From contig DASXVN010000003.1 of assembly GCA_036504235.1 (NCBI GenBank), forward strand, positions 5,402 to 69,401: a stretch of DNA of 64,000 nucleotides, written 5' to 3'. Position numbers and translations under genes: made by a program. Position 1 is the stretch's first letter, and each line of letters begins with the position of its first letter. Of the stretch, positions 53,470-62,113 are shown piece by piece. The notes under the pieces are model-generated. The model had not been told where the DNA came from. It ran no database searches and worked only from the letters and a program-made list of their open reading frames with translations. This DNA is from Zipacnadum sp036504235 (GTDB lineage Bacteria; Armatimonadota; Zipacnadia; Zipacnadales; Zipacnadaceae).

Positions 53470-55572
53470 ATGATGACCGCAATTCCTACCCCCGCCCCTT
53501 GGAGCGCCGCTGGGATGCAGCCCCGCCGCGACTGGATTTTCGACCAGGTGCGCCGCAGCTTCCGGCCCTTCGTCGACGCGCAGGGCGTCTGGCAGAGCCC
53601 GCCCGGCGTCAACCCCGAGCCGGATTGGCGCGTTATCGTGCAGGTGGCGCTGCCTTTCCTGCTGGGCGATGAGGCGGACCGCCGCCTGGCGCGCGCCTTC
53701 CTCACCCACCCCACCGTACACCAGCGGATCAATGCCTGCTCCTTCACGACCGAATACGTCCTGGCCGTGATCCTCGGCGCCGGCGAGGCGCTGCCGGCCG
53801 ACCTGCGCGCGCTGTTGCGGGAGCGGATCGGCCGCGACCTGCTACATTACGCCAAGAAGGACCTGCAGCACCACGGCTACAACGACAACCACGTGACGCT
53901 GGCGACCGCCTCGCTGGTCCTGGGCGGGGAGTTGACGGACAACCCGGAAGCGGTCGAGGAGGGGCGCGCCAACTTGCTCAACTTCCGCGACACCTTCCTG
54001 CGCCGCGGGTTCATGCACGAAACCAACGACTGCTACCTCCCACACTCGATGTACTCGACCGCCGCCGTCGCCGAGTTCGCCCAGGACGAGCAGATCAAGC
54101 AGCTCGCGCTGGACTGTGAGGCGCGCCTCTGGGCGGACTGGATCGGCCACTGGCACCCGAATCTCAGCCGCAAGCCCGGACCGAGCGCCCGCGACTACAC
54201 CGGCGGCCGGCTCAACCCGCTGGTGATCGCCACCGGTCTGTGGGGTGTGTTCGGCGAGGGCTTCGGCCAGCCCGCCTTCCCGCCCGCCGACGTCTTCGCC
54301 GCGGCGCTTCCGGAGGAGCGGCACTTCGAGTTCAACGGCAATCCCAGCGATGGCCACTGGAACCTGGGGTTCCTCGCGCGGATGATGGCGCACCCCTTCC
54401 ACGTGCCGGAGCAGGTCGCGCCGCTGATCTACGACCGCGCCTATCCGCACGTGATTTGCGGGACTCACGAGACCGGCCATTTCGACGAGGGCGCGCGCCA
54501 CGAAGTACCCGGTCCCGGCGGCACGAAGGTGCTGGAGGGGCTTACCCTGACCGACGTGCTTCCTTTCTCCGGCCGCGAGATCTTCACGTACCAGTACCAG
54601 GAAGCCGACTGGGCGATGGGCACCGCCAGCCAGCGGATGATCGGCAACTGCCCCAATAACAACTGGGGCGTCTACTACCGCAAGTCTGCCCCGCTGACCC
54701 GCACCGCCGACCAGGGCCTGCTGTTCTGCTCCTACACCATCAATGACAAGCCGGTCACCGGCGCGTGGACCTTCCAGATGGACCCGCACGACCCGGCCGT
54801 GCACCAGACGGAAGACGTCGAGCACTGGTTCGACAACGGCCGCTATGCCGGAGTCCAGCACGAGCGCACCTCGCTCCTGCTCTACCGCCCCCGCGTCCAC
54901 GAGCGCCACGCCCTGACCGCGTTAGCCACCACGCTGGTCTTCCCGCGCTGCTTCCGCAACCGGGTGGACCACCTGTGGCTGGGGGATACGGAGATCGAGG
55001 ACTTCACCGGCGAGTCGGCCGAGCTGTGGGACATCTTCATCCAGGACGGGCCGCTCTACCTAGGGATTCGTCCGCTGCTGAGCCGCCCGCAGGCCTGCGC
55101 TGGCGCGCGGGTGCGCGCGGTCCGCGAGGAGTTCTGGGGGTTGATCCACCTCTACAGCTACCGCGGTCCCGCGCTGAGCCTGAGCGAGATGGACCTGTGC
55201 CGGATCGGCGGCGGGTTCTTGTGCGAGGTGGCGACGACGGCAGAGTTCCCCTCGATCGAGGCCTTCCGCGCCTGGTTTCGCGCGGGCCAGGTGCTGGACG
55301 ATCAGCTCTTCTTCATGCGCCAAGTGCGCTACCACCGCGAGGGGCTGGACCTGGGGCTGCGCTGGGACGTGTGGACCGACACGCTCATGTACCGGATGCT
55401 CAATGGCCGGGAGTACCCGCTGCCGACCTTCGACTGCACCGGCGTCAACCCGGAGAGCCTGCCCTGGCTGACCGGCGACGTCAGCGGCTTCGACCACTTC
55501 ACCTGGGCCGCCCGCCAGGCCCGGCGGCCGCTGGCCCCGCACTGCCAGGAACCGGGGACACTCGTCGAGTAG
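53470..55572 (+). CDS. Cytosolic toroid + beta-sandwich protein, polysaccharide-lyase-like, family not recognised
   Basis: 700 residues; ATG at 53470 (ATGATG, so 53473 is possible), weak ribosome-binding site. No signal peptide. The first ~290 residues are helical with a probable (alpha/alpha) toroid: HHGYNDNHVTLATASLVLGG (~134-153) and HETNDCYLPHSMYSTAAVAE (~184-203), rich in His, Asn and Tyr as in lyases of the PL8/PL15/PL17/PL21 type. The second half is beta-rich (FTYQYQEADWAMGTASQRM, NNNWGVYYRKSAPL, HLWLGDTEIEDF). The architecture fits heparinase II/III- or alginate-lyase-like proteins, but I cannot assign a family. A decayed duplicate lies at 3860-4140. Confidence 0.68.
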   Translation: MMTAIPTPAPWSAAGMQPRRDWIFDQVRRSFRPFVDAQGVWQSPPGVNPEPDWRVIVQVALPFLLGDEADRRLARAFLTHPTVHQRINACSFTTEYVLAVILGAGEALPADLRALLRERIGRDLLHYAKKDLQHHGYNDNHVTLATASLVLGGELTDNPEAVEEGRANLLNFRDTFLRRGFMHETNDCYLPHSMYSTAAVAEFAQDEQIKQLALDCEARLWADWIGHWHPNLSRKPGPSARDYTGGRLNPLVIATGLWGVFGEGFGQPAFPPADVFAAALPEERHFEFNGNPSDGHWNLGFLARMMAHPFHVPEQVAPLIYDRAYPHVICGTHETGHFDEGARHEVPGPGGTKVLEGLTLTDVLPFSGREIFTYQYQEADWAMGTASQRMIGNCPNNNWGVYYRKSAPLTRTADQGLLFCSYTINDKPVTGAWTFQMDPHDPAVHQTEDVEHWFDNGRYAGVQHERTSLLLYRPRVHERHALTALATTLVFPRCFRNRVDHLWLGDTEIEDFTGESAELWDIFIQDGPLYLGIRPLLSRPQACAGARVRAVREEFWGLIHLYSYRGPALSLSEMDLCRIGGGFLCEVATTAEFPSIEAFRAWFRAGQVLDDQLFFMRQVRYHREGLDLGLRWDVWTDTLMYRMLNGREYPLPTFDCTGVNPESLPWLTGDVSGFDHFTWAARQARRPLAPHCQEPGTLVE

Positions 55573-55598
55573 ACCGGGACAGGGGCGCGGGGCAACGC

Positions 55599-56711
55599 TT
55601 ACGAGTCGGCGGCCAGGGCGCCGGCGGGCTCCATGCCGAATAGCTCCAGCAGGACCTGCATGTAGTACCGGAAGTTCTCCAGGGAGATGTCCGTGCCGAC
55701 GGAATGGTCCACTCGCGGCAGGTACCCGCCCTCGGCGATGAGCGGCGGCACCTTGCGCTCCAGTTCCGCGCGAATGGCGGGCTTGCCGGCCGCCAGGGCG
55801 CGCTTGTCTATCCCGCCAATCATGCGCAGGTCGCGGCCGTAAGTGGCGCGCAGGGCCAGCGGGTCCATGTCCGCCGCGCATTCGATGGGGTAAAACAGGT
55901 TGATCCCCGCCTCCAGCAGATGCGGCAGCATCAGGTTGAGGTTGCCGTCGCTGTCGAAGAAGAAAATGTCTACCCCGTGGCTCCGCGCCAAGTCCACCAC
56001 CGCCTGATGGTAGGGCATGATGAACTTGCGGTACATCGCCGGGGAGAGCAGCGGCGCGGTCTTGTAGGCAAAATCCTCGCCGAACGAAACGTAGAGCACC
56101 TCGCCGGGCAGGTCCGCGAAGACCCGCTCCAGGATACGCATGATGAGCTCAAAATAGGCGTCGTTGTAGCGCTTGATGCTCTCCGGCGCGTCGTAGAGCA
56201 TGGTGCTGAGCAGCTCGACGCTCATCAGGTTGCGCAGGATGCCGTAGTACGACCCACCGCTCGCCACCACCCCCAGCCCGTCCGCGCGCCACGCCGCGAC
56301 CTGTGCGTCCCAGTCGGCGGGAATCCGCCCCGCGCCGCCGTTCCACCTCAGAAGCTCGATCCGCTCCTCCAGGTCCGCCGGCGTCTTCACCGGGAAGTCT
56401 ATCCAGTGCGGCATGGAGGTGTGGTCCCGGAAGTCTTTGAGGGTCGCGCCATAGGCGTCCGTGCGGATGACGAACTCCTCGGTTTCCTCGAGGATGCGCG
56501 GCTCCAAGGGTGGAATGAAGAAGGTATCAATCCCGGCCCCGTGATACCGGAAGGGCTCCACCCCCAGGTAATCCTCCAGCGCCACGCCGCGCGGATAGCC
56601 CTCGCCGTACCAGCGCTCCAGGGTATCCGGCCACGGCCCATCGAGGAAGTATGGCGGATGATCCACGGGCAGATAGTGCATGGCGTTATAGAAACGTTCG
56701 CGGTTGGTCAA
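55599..56711 (-). CDS. Uroporphyrinogen decarboxylase-like (URO-D/MtaA superfamily) protein
   Basis: 370 residues from a TTG start (TTGACCAACCGCGAA), preceded by GGAG at 7 nt; the family start [MTL]T.RERF fits. Marks: NRERFYNAMHYLPVDHPPYF, FPVKTPADLE, SGGSYYGILRNLMSVE, YVSFGEDFAYKTAPLLSPAM, DIFFFDSDGNLNLMLPHLLE, INLFYPIECAADMDPLAL and MIGGIDKRALAAGKPAI. It lacks the N-terminal Arg-rich substrate loop of true HemE, and there is no other haem gene nearby. URO-D-like proteins of this kind are common in PVC/Armatimonadota carbohydrate clusters, with methyltransferase or unknown roles. Cytosolic. Confidence 0.83.
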   Translation of the reverse strand: MTNRERFYNAMHYLPVDHPPYFLDGPWPDTLERWYGEGYPRGVALEDYLGVEPFRYHGAGIDTFFIPPLEPRILEETEEFVIRTDAYGATLKDFRDHTSMPHWIDFPVKTPADLEERIELLRWNGGAGRIPADWDAQVAAWRADGLGVVASGGSYYGILRNLMSVELLSTMLYDAPESIKRYNDAYFELIMRILERVFADLPGEVLYVSFGEDFAYKTAPLLSPAMYRKFIMPYHQAVVDLARSHGVDIFFFDSDGNLNLMLPHLLEAGINLFYPIECAADMDPLALRATYGRDLRMIGGIDKRALAAGKPAIRAELERKVPPLIAEGGYLPRVDHSVGTDISLENFRYYMQVLLELFGMEPAGALAADS

Positions 56712-56749
56712 TTCCTTACTCCTTCACGTTGACTCCAGGCAACTCGGCG

Positions 56750-58591
56750 CTACTTGCCTCGCGCCAGCCAGCCGAGCATCCGGACCGCGGCCTGCTGCCA
56801 GCCGGGGGTGTCCCAGAAGGCCGTCTTCCCCGCCGGGGCCTCACCGTAGGCGGTGCCCAGCACGTAGGCCACCCGCCCCGCGCCCGCCGGGGCGTAGACC
56901 GCAAAGGGATCCTTCCCCGCGGTCATCCAGACCTCGGCGCCGGGACGCGGCAGCAACTTGCTGCGCCACGGGACCATGCCCAGCGGCGGAGTGATCTTGC
57001 CCAAGCGTTTGGTCCCCGCGGCGGTCACCGCCAGGGCCTGCCCGCTGGCGGCCAGGTCGAAAGCGCTGCCCATCGTCACCGGCAGCAGCGGCTCCAGCGG
57101 TGAGCCCGCCCACTTGCCCGCCCCCCCGGCGTACGTCCCGCCCAGGACCAGCAGGCCGCCGCCCTGGGTTACGTAGTCGGCCAGGCGCTGGCGTTTGTCG
57201 TCGGTAAAGGGGTCCTGCGGCAGGTCGGCCAGCACCACCACATCGTAGCTGAGCAACTCCTCCCGCGTCGCGGGGAAGTAGGTCAGGAAGTTGCCCATCC
57301 ATTCCTTCCAGATATACCCGCCTTGCTTGACCGCGTCGGCGCCCCAGGCCGCGCGGGCGGCCTCGTCCAGGCGCCAGCCGTAGGCCCAGGGGCCGGCCAG
57401 AAAGAGCGTGCGCACCTTCTTCACGGTGGGCCGCTCGGCCTGCCAGTAAGCCAGCCGGTAGTCGCTAATCGCCTGCCGCAAGGCCGACTCACCGGCGAAG
57501 GAGCGGTTGTCCAGGAAAGCGCCGCGCTGGGCGTTGAGGGTCGCCACCCGCTGGCGCAGAGCCGAGAGCTTGCCACTCTGGCCGGAGCCGAGCGCCCCGC
57601 CCAAGGCCTCCAGACGCTGGCCCTCCGCCGCGGGCGAGAAGCCGGTGATCGCCGTCGGCAGCCACGGGTCCGCGGCCATCGTCGCGCGCACCCCCGGCGC
57701 CTCGTCTTTCAGGGTCTTCAGCGCGGCCGAGTTGGCCGTGCCGTTGAAGTCCCACAAGGCCAAGCGACAGCGGCCGCGGGCGACCTGGGGATTGAGGTTG
57801 ATGACGACGGGGTAGTCGGTGATCTGCGCGGTGACTTTGTCCAGCTCCTCGGGCAGAACCACGAGCGCCGCGCCGCCGAGACCATAGGTGGGGGACTTCT
57901 CCAGGGTGTTGTCCTGGTAGTACTGCCACCATTCGGTCGCGAGGTTCAGATCCACGGTCTGGACCTGCTCCACGTCGCGGTCGGCGGTGAGCATATGGCG
58001 GTCCAGCTTGACCCCCGCCAGCCGGTCCGGCTCGCTGACCCGGAAGCCTTCCGGGTAGCAGCTCAGGCTGATCGCGAGGGTCTTGAGGTCGGGCTTCGGC
58101 TCCCAGCGGACTTCCATCAGCAGATGGTCGCTGCCCGACTGCAGCACAAAGCGCACCCGGACCTTGGCCAGAGCGTGCTCCCAGGTGAAGTCCAGTACGC
58201 CCTGCGCCCCGGTCTCGATGGTCTCGACCGTCGGCTCGGTGGCCGTCAGGTTGAGATTGTTGCCCGTGATAGAGAAGAAACCGCCGTGGTACCAGTTGCC
58301 CTGGATGGGCTGGGGCATGCCCACCGAGGAGTAGGTGTTCTGCCAGGTCCCGTCGGGCTGCTTGGTCTGCTCCTCGTGCAGCGCGAGCGCGTAGTCGCGG
58401 GTCAGACCGGTCTGGCGGAACAGGCGGTTACCCTGCCGCTTCTTGCCCTCCGCGTACTCACTCCACTTCATGCCATCGTCGGTGATGGTCACGGGGGGCG
58501 GGGAAGGCGGGGGCGCGTCCGCGGCCAGCAGCGGCCGCAGTGGACTCAGCAGGGCGAGCACCGCGCAGAGGACCAGGGGGCGGGTAGACAT
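56750..58591 (-). CDS. Secreted beta-sandwich + ThuA/GATase-like protein
   Basis: 613 residues; ATG after GGAGCAG. Signal peptide LVLCAVLALLSPLRPLLA. Residues ~35-290 are beta-rich (QGNRLFRQTGLTRDYALALH, GGFFSITGNNLNLTATEPTV, HLLMEVRWEPKPD), similar in style to the 645-residue protein at 32817. Residues ~385-610 carry the ThuA-like module: VRTLFLAGPWAYGWRLDEAA, SYDVVVLADLPQDPF, LADYVTQGGGLLVLGGTYAG, SPLEPLLPVT, GAGRVAYVLGTAYGEAPAGK. A short helical segment (SALRQRVATLNAQRGAFLD) links the two. No enzymatic residues are recognised. Between GH35 and URO-D in a leftward run. Confidence 0.7.
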   Translation of the reverse strand: MSTRPLVLCAVLALLSPLRPLLAADAPPPSPPPVTITDDGMKWSEYAEGKKRQGNRLFRQTGLTRDYALALHEEQTKQPDGTWQNTYSSVGMPQPIQGNWYHGGFFSITGNNLNLTATEPTVETIETGAQGVLDFTWEHALAKVRVRFVLQSGSDHLLMEVRWEPKPDLKTLAISLSCYPEGFRVSEPDRLAGVKLDRHMLTADRDVEQVQTVDLNLATEWWQYYQDNTLEKSPTYGLGGAALVVLPEELDKVTAQITDYPVVINLNPQVARGRCRLALWDFNGTANSAALKTLKDEAPGVRATMAADPWLPTAITGFSPAAEGQRLEALGGALGSGQSGKLSALRQRVATLNAQRGAFLDNRSFAGESALRQAISDYRLAYWQAERPTVKKVRTLFLAGPWAYGWRLDEAARAAWGADAVKQGGYIWKEWMGNFLTYFPATREELLSYDVVVLADLPQDPFTDDKRQRLADYVTQGGGLLVLGGTYAGGAGKWAGSPLEPLLPVTMGSAFDLAASGQALAVTAAGTKRLGKITPPLGMVPWRSKLLPRPGAEVWMTAGKDPFAVYAPAGAGRVAYVLGTAYGEAPAGKTAFWDTPGWQQAAVRMLGWLARGK

Positions 58592-58636
58592 GGGAAGACT
58601 GCTCCTTGTGCCGACAGGATCTACCTCCGGCGCGCT

Positions 58637-60238
58637 CTACCCCTCGCCGGGAAACACCCAGGACGAAGCGAAAGCCACCGGCCCGGCGGCGCGGTTGACC
58701 TTCACCCGCATGCAGTAGACGCCGCCTCGCAGGCCCGAGAGGAACACCGCCCCTAGCGGAATCACCTGCCCGTGCACGGTCTCGTCGCCGTTCAGGCGGC
58801 GGTGGTGAACCCAGGCCCCGCCCCGGATTTCGCCCTGATCCACGCTCACCAGTTCCAGGTTCGAGCCGGTGCTGTCCGGCGTGCCGAAGCCGATCTGGTA
58901 GTTGCGGCCCACGGCCAGGAATTCGTCGTCGCCGAGACTGATCAGCAGCCCGCCGCCGGCTACCGCGACCTCACTGCTGGGCGCCAGGGTGTTCGCGTAC
59001 ACCTTCAGGCCCCCCAGCGTCGTCGCCACCTGGTCGCTCTCGTCCTGCTGGTAGAAGCCCAATACACGCCCCTCCGCCTGCGCGGCGGTGAGCAGCGGCA
59101 TGAGCTCGGCCAGCACCGCGTACGACTCACCCAGGGGGTCGCCGGCCTCGCGCAGGTCAATGGCAAACGGACCGAAGCCCAACGCCGCGTGCTGCCCGAA
59201 GGCATAGAATACGGCCCCGGCTGCCCGCGCCTCGCGGTACGCCTCCGGAATGAACAGGGGATTGCCGCCCCGCGCGTAGGAGGCGCAGACCTCCTTGAAC
59301 CTCGGGTCGTAGATATCCGGGGCCAGCAAGTCCAGGTGCGGCGCGGCCGCCCGCCAGATGTCCATCACCCGCGAGACGGGTCCGCCGCTGGGGTAATCCC
59401 CAGCGCTGGGCTGCCCCTCCGACACCAGCCAGGCGTTAGCATACATCGGCAGGTTGTGCTCCCGTCGCCCCGCCGCGGCGACCGCGTCCAGGTGCGAGGC
59501 CAGATGCCAGGCCATAAAGAACTCGGCCGCGTCCTTGCCGAAGGTCTCCGCCCAGGGCTGCCCCCCCACCCGACCATGCCCCGCCCACGGCTCGCCGACC
59601 TCGGGCAAGAGTTGCTCGTCGTGGGCCTGCAGGTAGTCGGTCAGACCCGCCGGCACCGGCTGCCGGAAGGCCTCCTCGGCGGCCGGAGAAAAGTCCCGCG
59701 GCGCGCTGAGAATGCCCACCTCGTTCTCGACCTGCATCATGACCACCGTGTACGCCGGGTCGTTCGCGCCGATCCACTGCATCAACGCCGCAAACGCGCG
59801 GGCGTCCGCCTCGGTGATTGCCGGGTGGAAGGGCGAAATGATGTCCATGTTCGCCCCCGCTTCCGACTGCACCCGCGGGAACCGCGCGAGGTCCTGCTTG
59901 ACCCACGCCGGGACGTAGCAGGACTTGCCGTTCTTCCAGGCGCCAAACCACAGCAGCACCAGCCGCATCCCCCGCTCGCGCGCGGTGGCGATCAGCGCCT
60001 CCACCAGGGAGAAGTCGTACGTCCCCTCCTCCGGCTCCACCAGCTCCCAGGTAACCGCGGCGATGACCGTATTCAGGTGCAGCGCGGCCAGCCGGTCAAA
60101 CATCTCCGGCATATCCGCGGCGCAGGCGGAGCTGGAGTTGCCCAGCTCCCCGGCCAGCATGAGAAAGGCCTGCTCGTCCACCATCAGTTGCACAGCTTGT
60201 CCGTTGCGCTGCAGATGCGGCAAAGAAGAATTGCTCAT
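58637..60238 (-). CDS. GH35-family beta-galactosidase-like enzyme with DUF5597-type C-terminus
   Basis: 533 residues from the ATG at 60238 (GAGGA 8 nt upstream). No signal peptide. Clan-A barrel marks: FLMLAGELGNSSS, LNTVIAAVTWELVEPEEGTY (the GH35 W..HEP-like strand), MMQVENEVG with the acid/base Glu (E173), DLLAPDIY, and FIPEAY with the nucleophile Glu (E332). The C-terminal beta-domain (LGDDEFLAVGRNYQIGF) fits DUF5597-bearing GH35 proteins. Expected to remove terminal beta-galactose or related residues in the cytosol. Stop and start are 45-50 nt from neighbours, so it is probably in one operon with the barrel pair and ThuA-like gene. Confidence 0.85.
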   Translation of the reverse strand: MSNSSLPHLQRNGQAVQLMVDEQAFLMLAGELGNSSSACAADMPEMFDRLAALHLNTVIAAVTWELVEPEEGTYDFSLVEALIATARERGMRLVLLWFGAWKNGKSCYVPAWVKQDLARFPRVQSEAGANMDIISPFHPAITEADARAFAALMQWIGANDPAYTVVMMQVENEVGILSAPRDFSPAAEEAFRQPVPAGLTDYLQAHDEQLLPEVGEPWAGHGRVGGQPWAETFGKDAAEFFMAWHLASHLDAVAAAGRREHNLPMYANAWLVSEGQPSAGDYPSGGPVSRVMDIWRAAAPHLDLLAPDIYDPRFKEVCASYARGGNPLFIPEAYREARAAGAVFYAFGQHAALGFGPFAIDLREAGDPLGESYAVLAELMPLLTAAQAEGRVLGFYQQDESDQVATTLGGLKVYANTLAPSSEVAVAGGGLLISLGDDEFLAVGRNYQIGFGTPDSTGSNLELVSVDQGEIRGGAWVHHRRLNGDETVHGQVIPLGAVFLSGLRGGVYCMRVKVNRAAGPVAFASSWVFPGEG

Positions 60239-60265
60239 AGGTTTGGTCCTCACTTGTCAGTCTGT

Positions 60266-62056
60266 TTACTTGAACTCGGCCACGACGACCGTCCACACGG
60301 CCAGCCGCGGGATCGTCACCGAGCCGTCGGCAGCGGGCGTCACGGGAATTACATCACCGGGCACGTCCGGCGACATCGCGACCACTGCGGCGAGCTTCTT
60401 GCCCGCCGGGGTGGCGAAAGTCACCTTCACGTTCTGCGCCGGGGCGGGCGGCTTATCCGCCCAGCCGTCGTCGTCCTTCTCCGGCAGGTTAATCAGGTTC
60501 ACCACCACGCGCTTACCGCCGCCGGGCAGATCGCGCGCGTTGACCAGGTCTTCCCACCAGACGCTCGCCGGACCGGCCACTTTGACCGCGTCCGCGGCAG
60601 GCCGGACGTAGCGCAGGTTGCAGTCCCACAGGTACTCGCCCCAGCGGAACTCGAAGCGGCGGTAGTTCGGCCAATTGACGGCGCTCGGAGACGGCCAGCC
60701 GTCAATCTGCACCCCGCTGGCGGACGATACGGCCTCCAGGTAGCGGTTGCTGGGCATCCAGCCGGCGTGCGAGAAGCCCCCGCGCTGGCGGATCGGCGTG
60801 CACTCCTGCTGCAGGTAGAAGGCCGCCTTCTTCCAGGGGTGATAGACGCTGGACGGCTCCCCGGCGGAGTTGAAGAACTCGTACAGGCAGTACGAGCCGG
60901 GCACGATCACGTCGAATTCCGCCTCCGAGGAGATCTTCATCGGGTAGCCGAAAACGCAGGTGTTCCAGCCGAAGAGGTAGCCGGGCCGACGCTCGCCGAG
61001 GACCTTGCGGGTCTTGGCCATGAAAGCCGCGTTGGCGGCGGCGGGGTCCGGGAGCGGCTCCAGCTTGCCGGTGGAGTCATAGCCCTCCACCAGCCCCGGC
61101 TGTCCGTCGCTGCGGAAGCCGTCCCAGCCGAACATCTCCGACGACTTGATGCATTGGTCAATCCAGTAGTCGCCCACGATCCCTTCACTGGGTCGGAAAA
61201 GACCGCTGACGATGCCGCCGGGCGTGTGGGCAGGCTGAGATTCCGGCTCGTAGCGGTCGTTGGTGAGCTGGTCCACGTCGAACCAGGCGTTGGGCCGTCC
61301 GGTCTTGTCATAGGTAAGCCAGTCCGGATGGCGACGGGCGAAGTCGAAGCCGACCGGACCGTAACCGAAGTACTGGATGTAAGTAACCACGGCCATCCCG
61401 TTCTCATGCGCCCGCTGCACCAGATACTGCCAATCGCTCTTGCCCTCGCTGTACCATCCCTGACCGGAGCGCCAGGTCTCGGTGTCCGAGGTCATTCCGT
61501 CAAACTGCGAGGGCAGCACCGAGTAGGCCTCCAGGCAGGTCGTGTAGCCATTCCGGAACCGGGGCAGCATCGAGTCGTCAATCTGCTTGTTCGCCTTGGC
61601 GCCGCGCAGGTTGAAGAGGGTAAGGTAATGCCCGACTTCCCAGGGGTTAGCGCCGACGGTGAAGAACTCATGGCCGCTCCCGGTGAGTTGATCCGGCGAC
61701 AAGGCGCCCCCCACACTCGCCACGGAACCCACGCTGGCCACGGCCTCGTGGCCCCATTTGCGGTCCGCGGGTATTGGGTAGCTGAAGGCGACCTTCGCCT
61801 CGCCGTTGGCCGGAACGTTCACTTTCTGGGCGGGCAATCGGTCGCGGTTATCCAGGCCCCAGATGACGGCCAGGTCCACGGACACGTCGGCGATCGCGTT
61901 ACCGCCGGCGTTGGCGACCGTCACCGTGATCGTCGCGGTCTCGCCTGGCTTGTAGCAGAGCTTCTCCGGCCAGACCTGCTTGACGGAGAGATCACCCGCC
62001 AGGGCGGGGAGGGTCAGCGCGAGCAAGAGGCAAGGGATTAGCAGTCTACGGCACAT
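60266..62056 (-). CDS. Secreted CARDB + TIM-barrel glycoside-hydrolase-like protein, tandem copy A
   Basis: 596 residues; ATG after AAAGGAG. Signal peptide LLIPCLLLALTLPALA. Residues ~22-115 are a CARDB/Ig domain (YKPGETATITVTVANAGGNA). Then a barrel: YLTLFNLRGAK, NGMAVVTYIQYFGYGPVGFD, RRHPDWLTYDKTGRPNAWFD, GWDGFRSDGQPG (candidate nucleophile Asp), LFGWNTCVF, and a C-terminal beta-domain (KRVVVNLINLPEKDDDGW). A 12-residue Gly/Ser-rich insertion near 108-120 (GSVASVGGALSP) is missing in copy B. Paralogs: 62114-63880 (tandem) and 39049-41220. Resembles GH66- or GH13-type barrels; the family is not certain. Confidence 0.72.
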   Translation of the reverse strand: MCRRLLIPCLLLALTLPALAGDLSVKQVWPEKLCYKPGETATITVTVANAGGNAIADVSVDLAVIWGLDNRDRLPAQKVNVPANGEAKVAFSYPIPADRKWGHEAVASVGSVASVGGALSPDQLTGSGHEFFTVGANPWEVGHYLTLFNLRGAKANKQIDDSMLPRFRNGYTTCLEAYSVLPSQFDGMTSDTETWRSGQGWYSEGKSDWQYLVQRAHENGMAVVTYIQYFGYGPVGFDFARRHPDWLTYDKTGRPNAWFDVDQLTNDRYEPESQPAHTPGGIVSGLFRPSEGIVGDYWIDQCIKSSEMFGWDGFRSDGQPGLVEGYDSTGKLEPLPDPAAANAAFMAKTRKVLGERRPGYLFGWNTCVFGYPMKISSEAEFDVIVPGSYCLYEFFNSAGEPSSVYHPWKKAAFYLQQECTPIRQRGGFSHAGWMPSNRYLEAVSSASGVQIDGWPSPSAVNWPNYRRFEFRWGEYLWDCNLRYVRPAADAVKVAGPASVWWEDLVNARDLPGGGKRVVVNLINLPEKDDDGWADKPPAPAQNVKVTFATPAGKKLAAVVAMSPDVPGDVIPVTPAADGSVTIPRLAVWTVVVAEFK

Positions 62057-62113
62057 GAGTAGGCTCCTTTATAGCAGACCAACGGGTAGACCCGGAGAGG
62101 CGTCGCCGGCTCC

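Noticed and set aside
58772..62041. 1,089-residue plus-strand open frame
   Set aside because: Spans antisense to GH35 and the barrel gene, crossing their gap; no coherent motifs.
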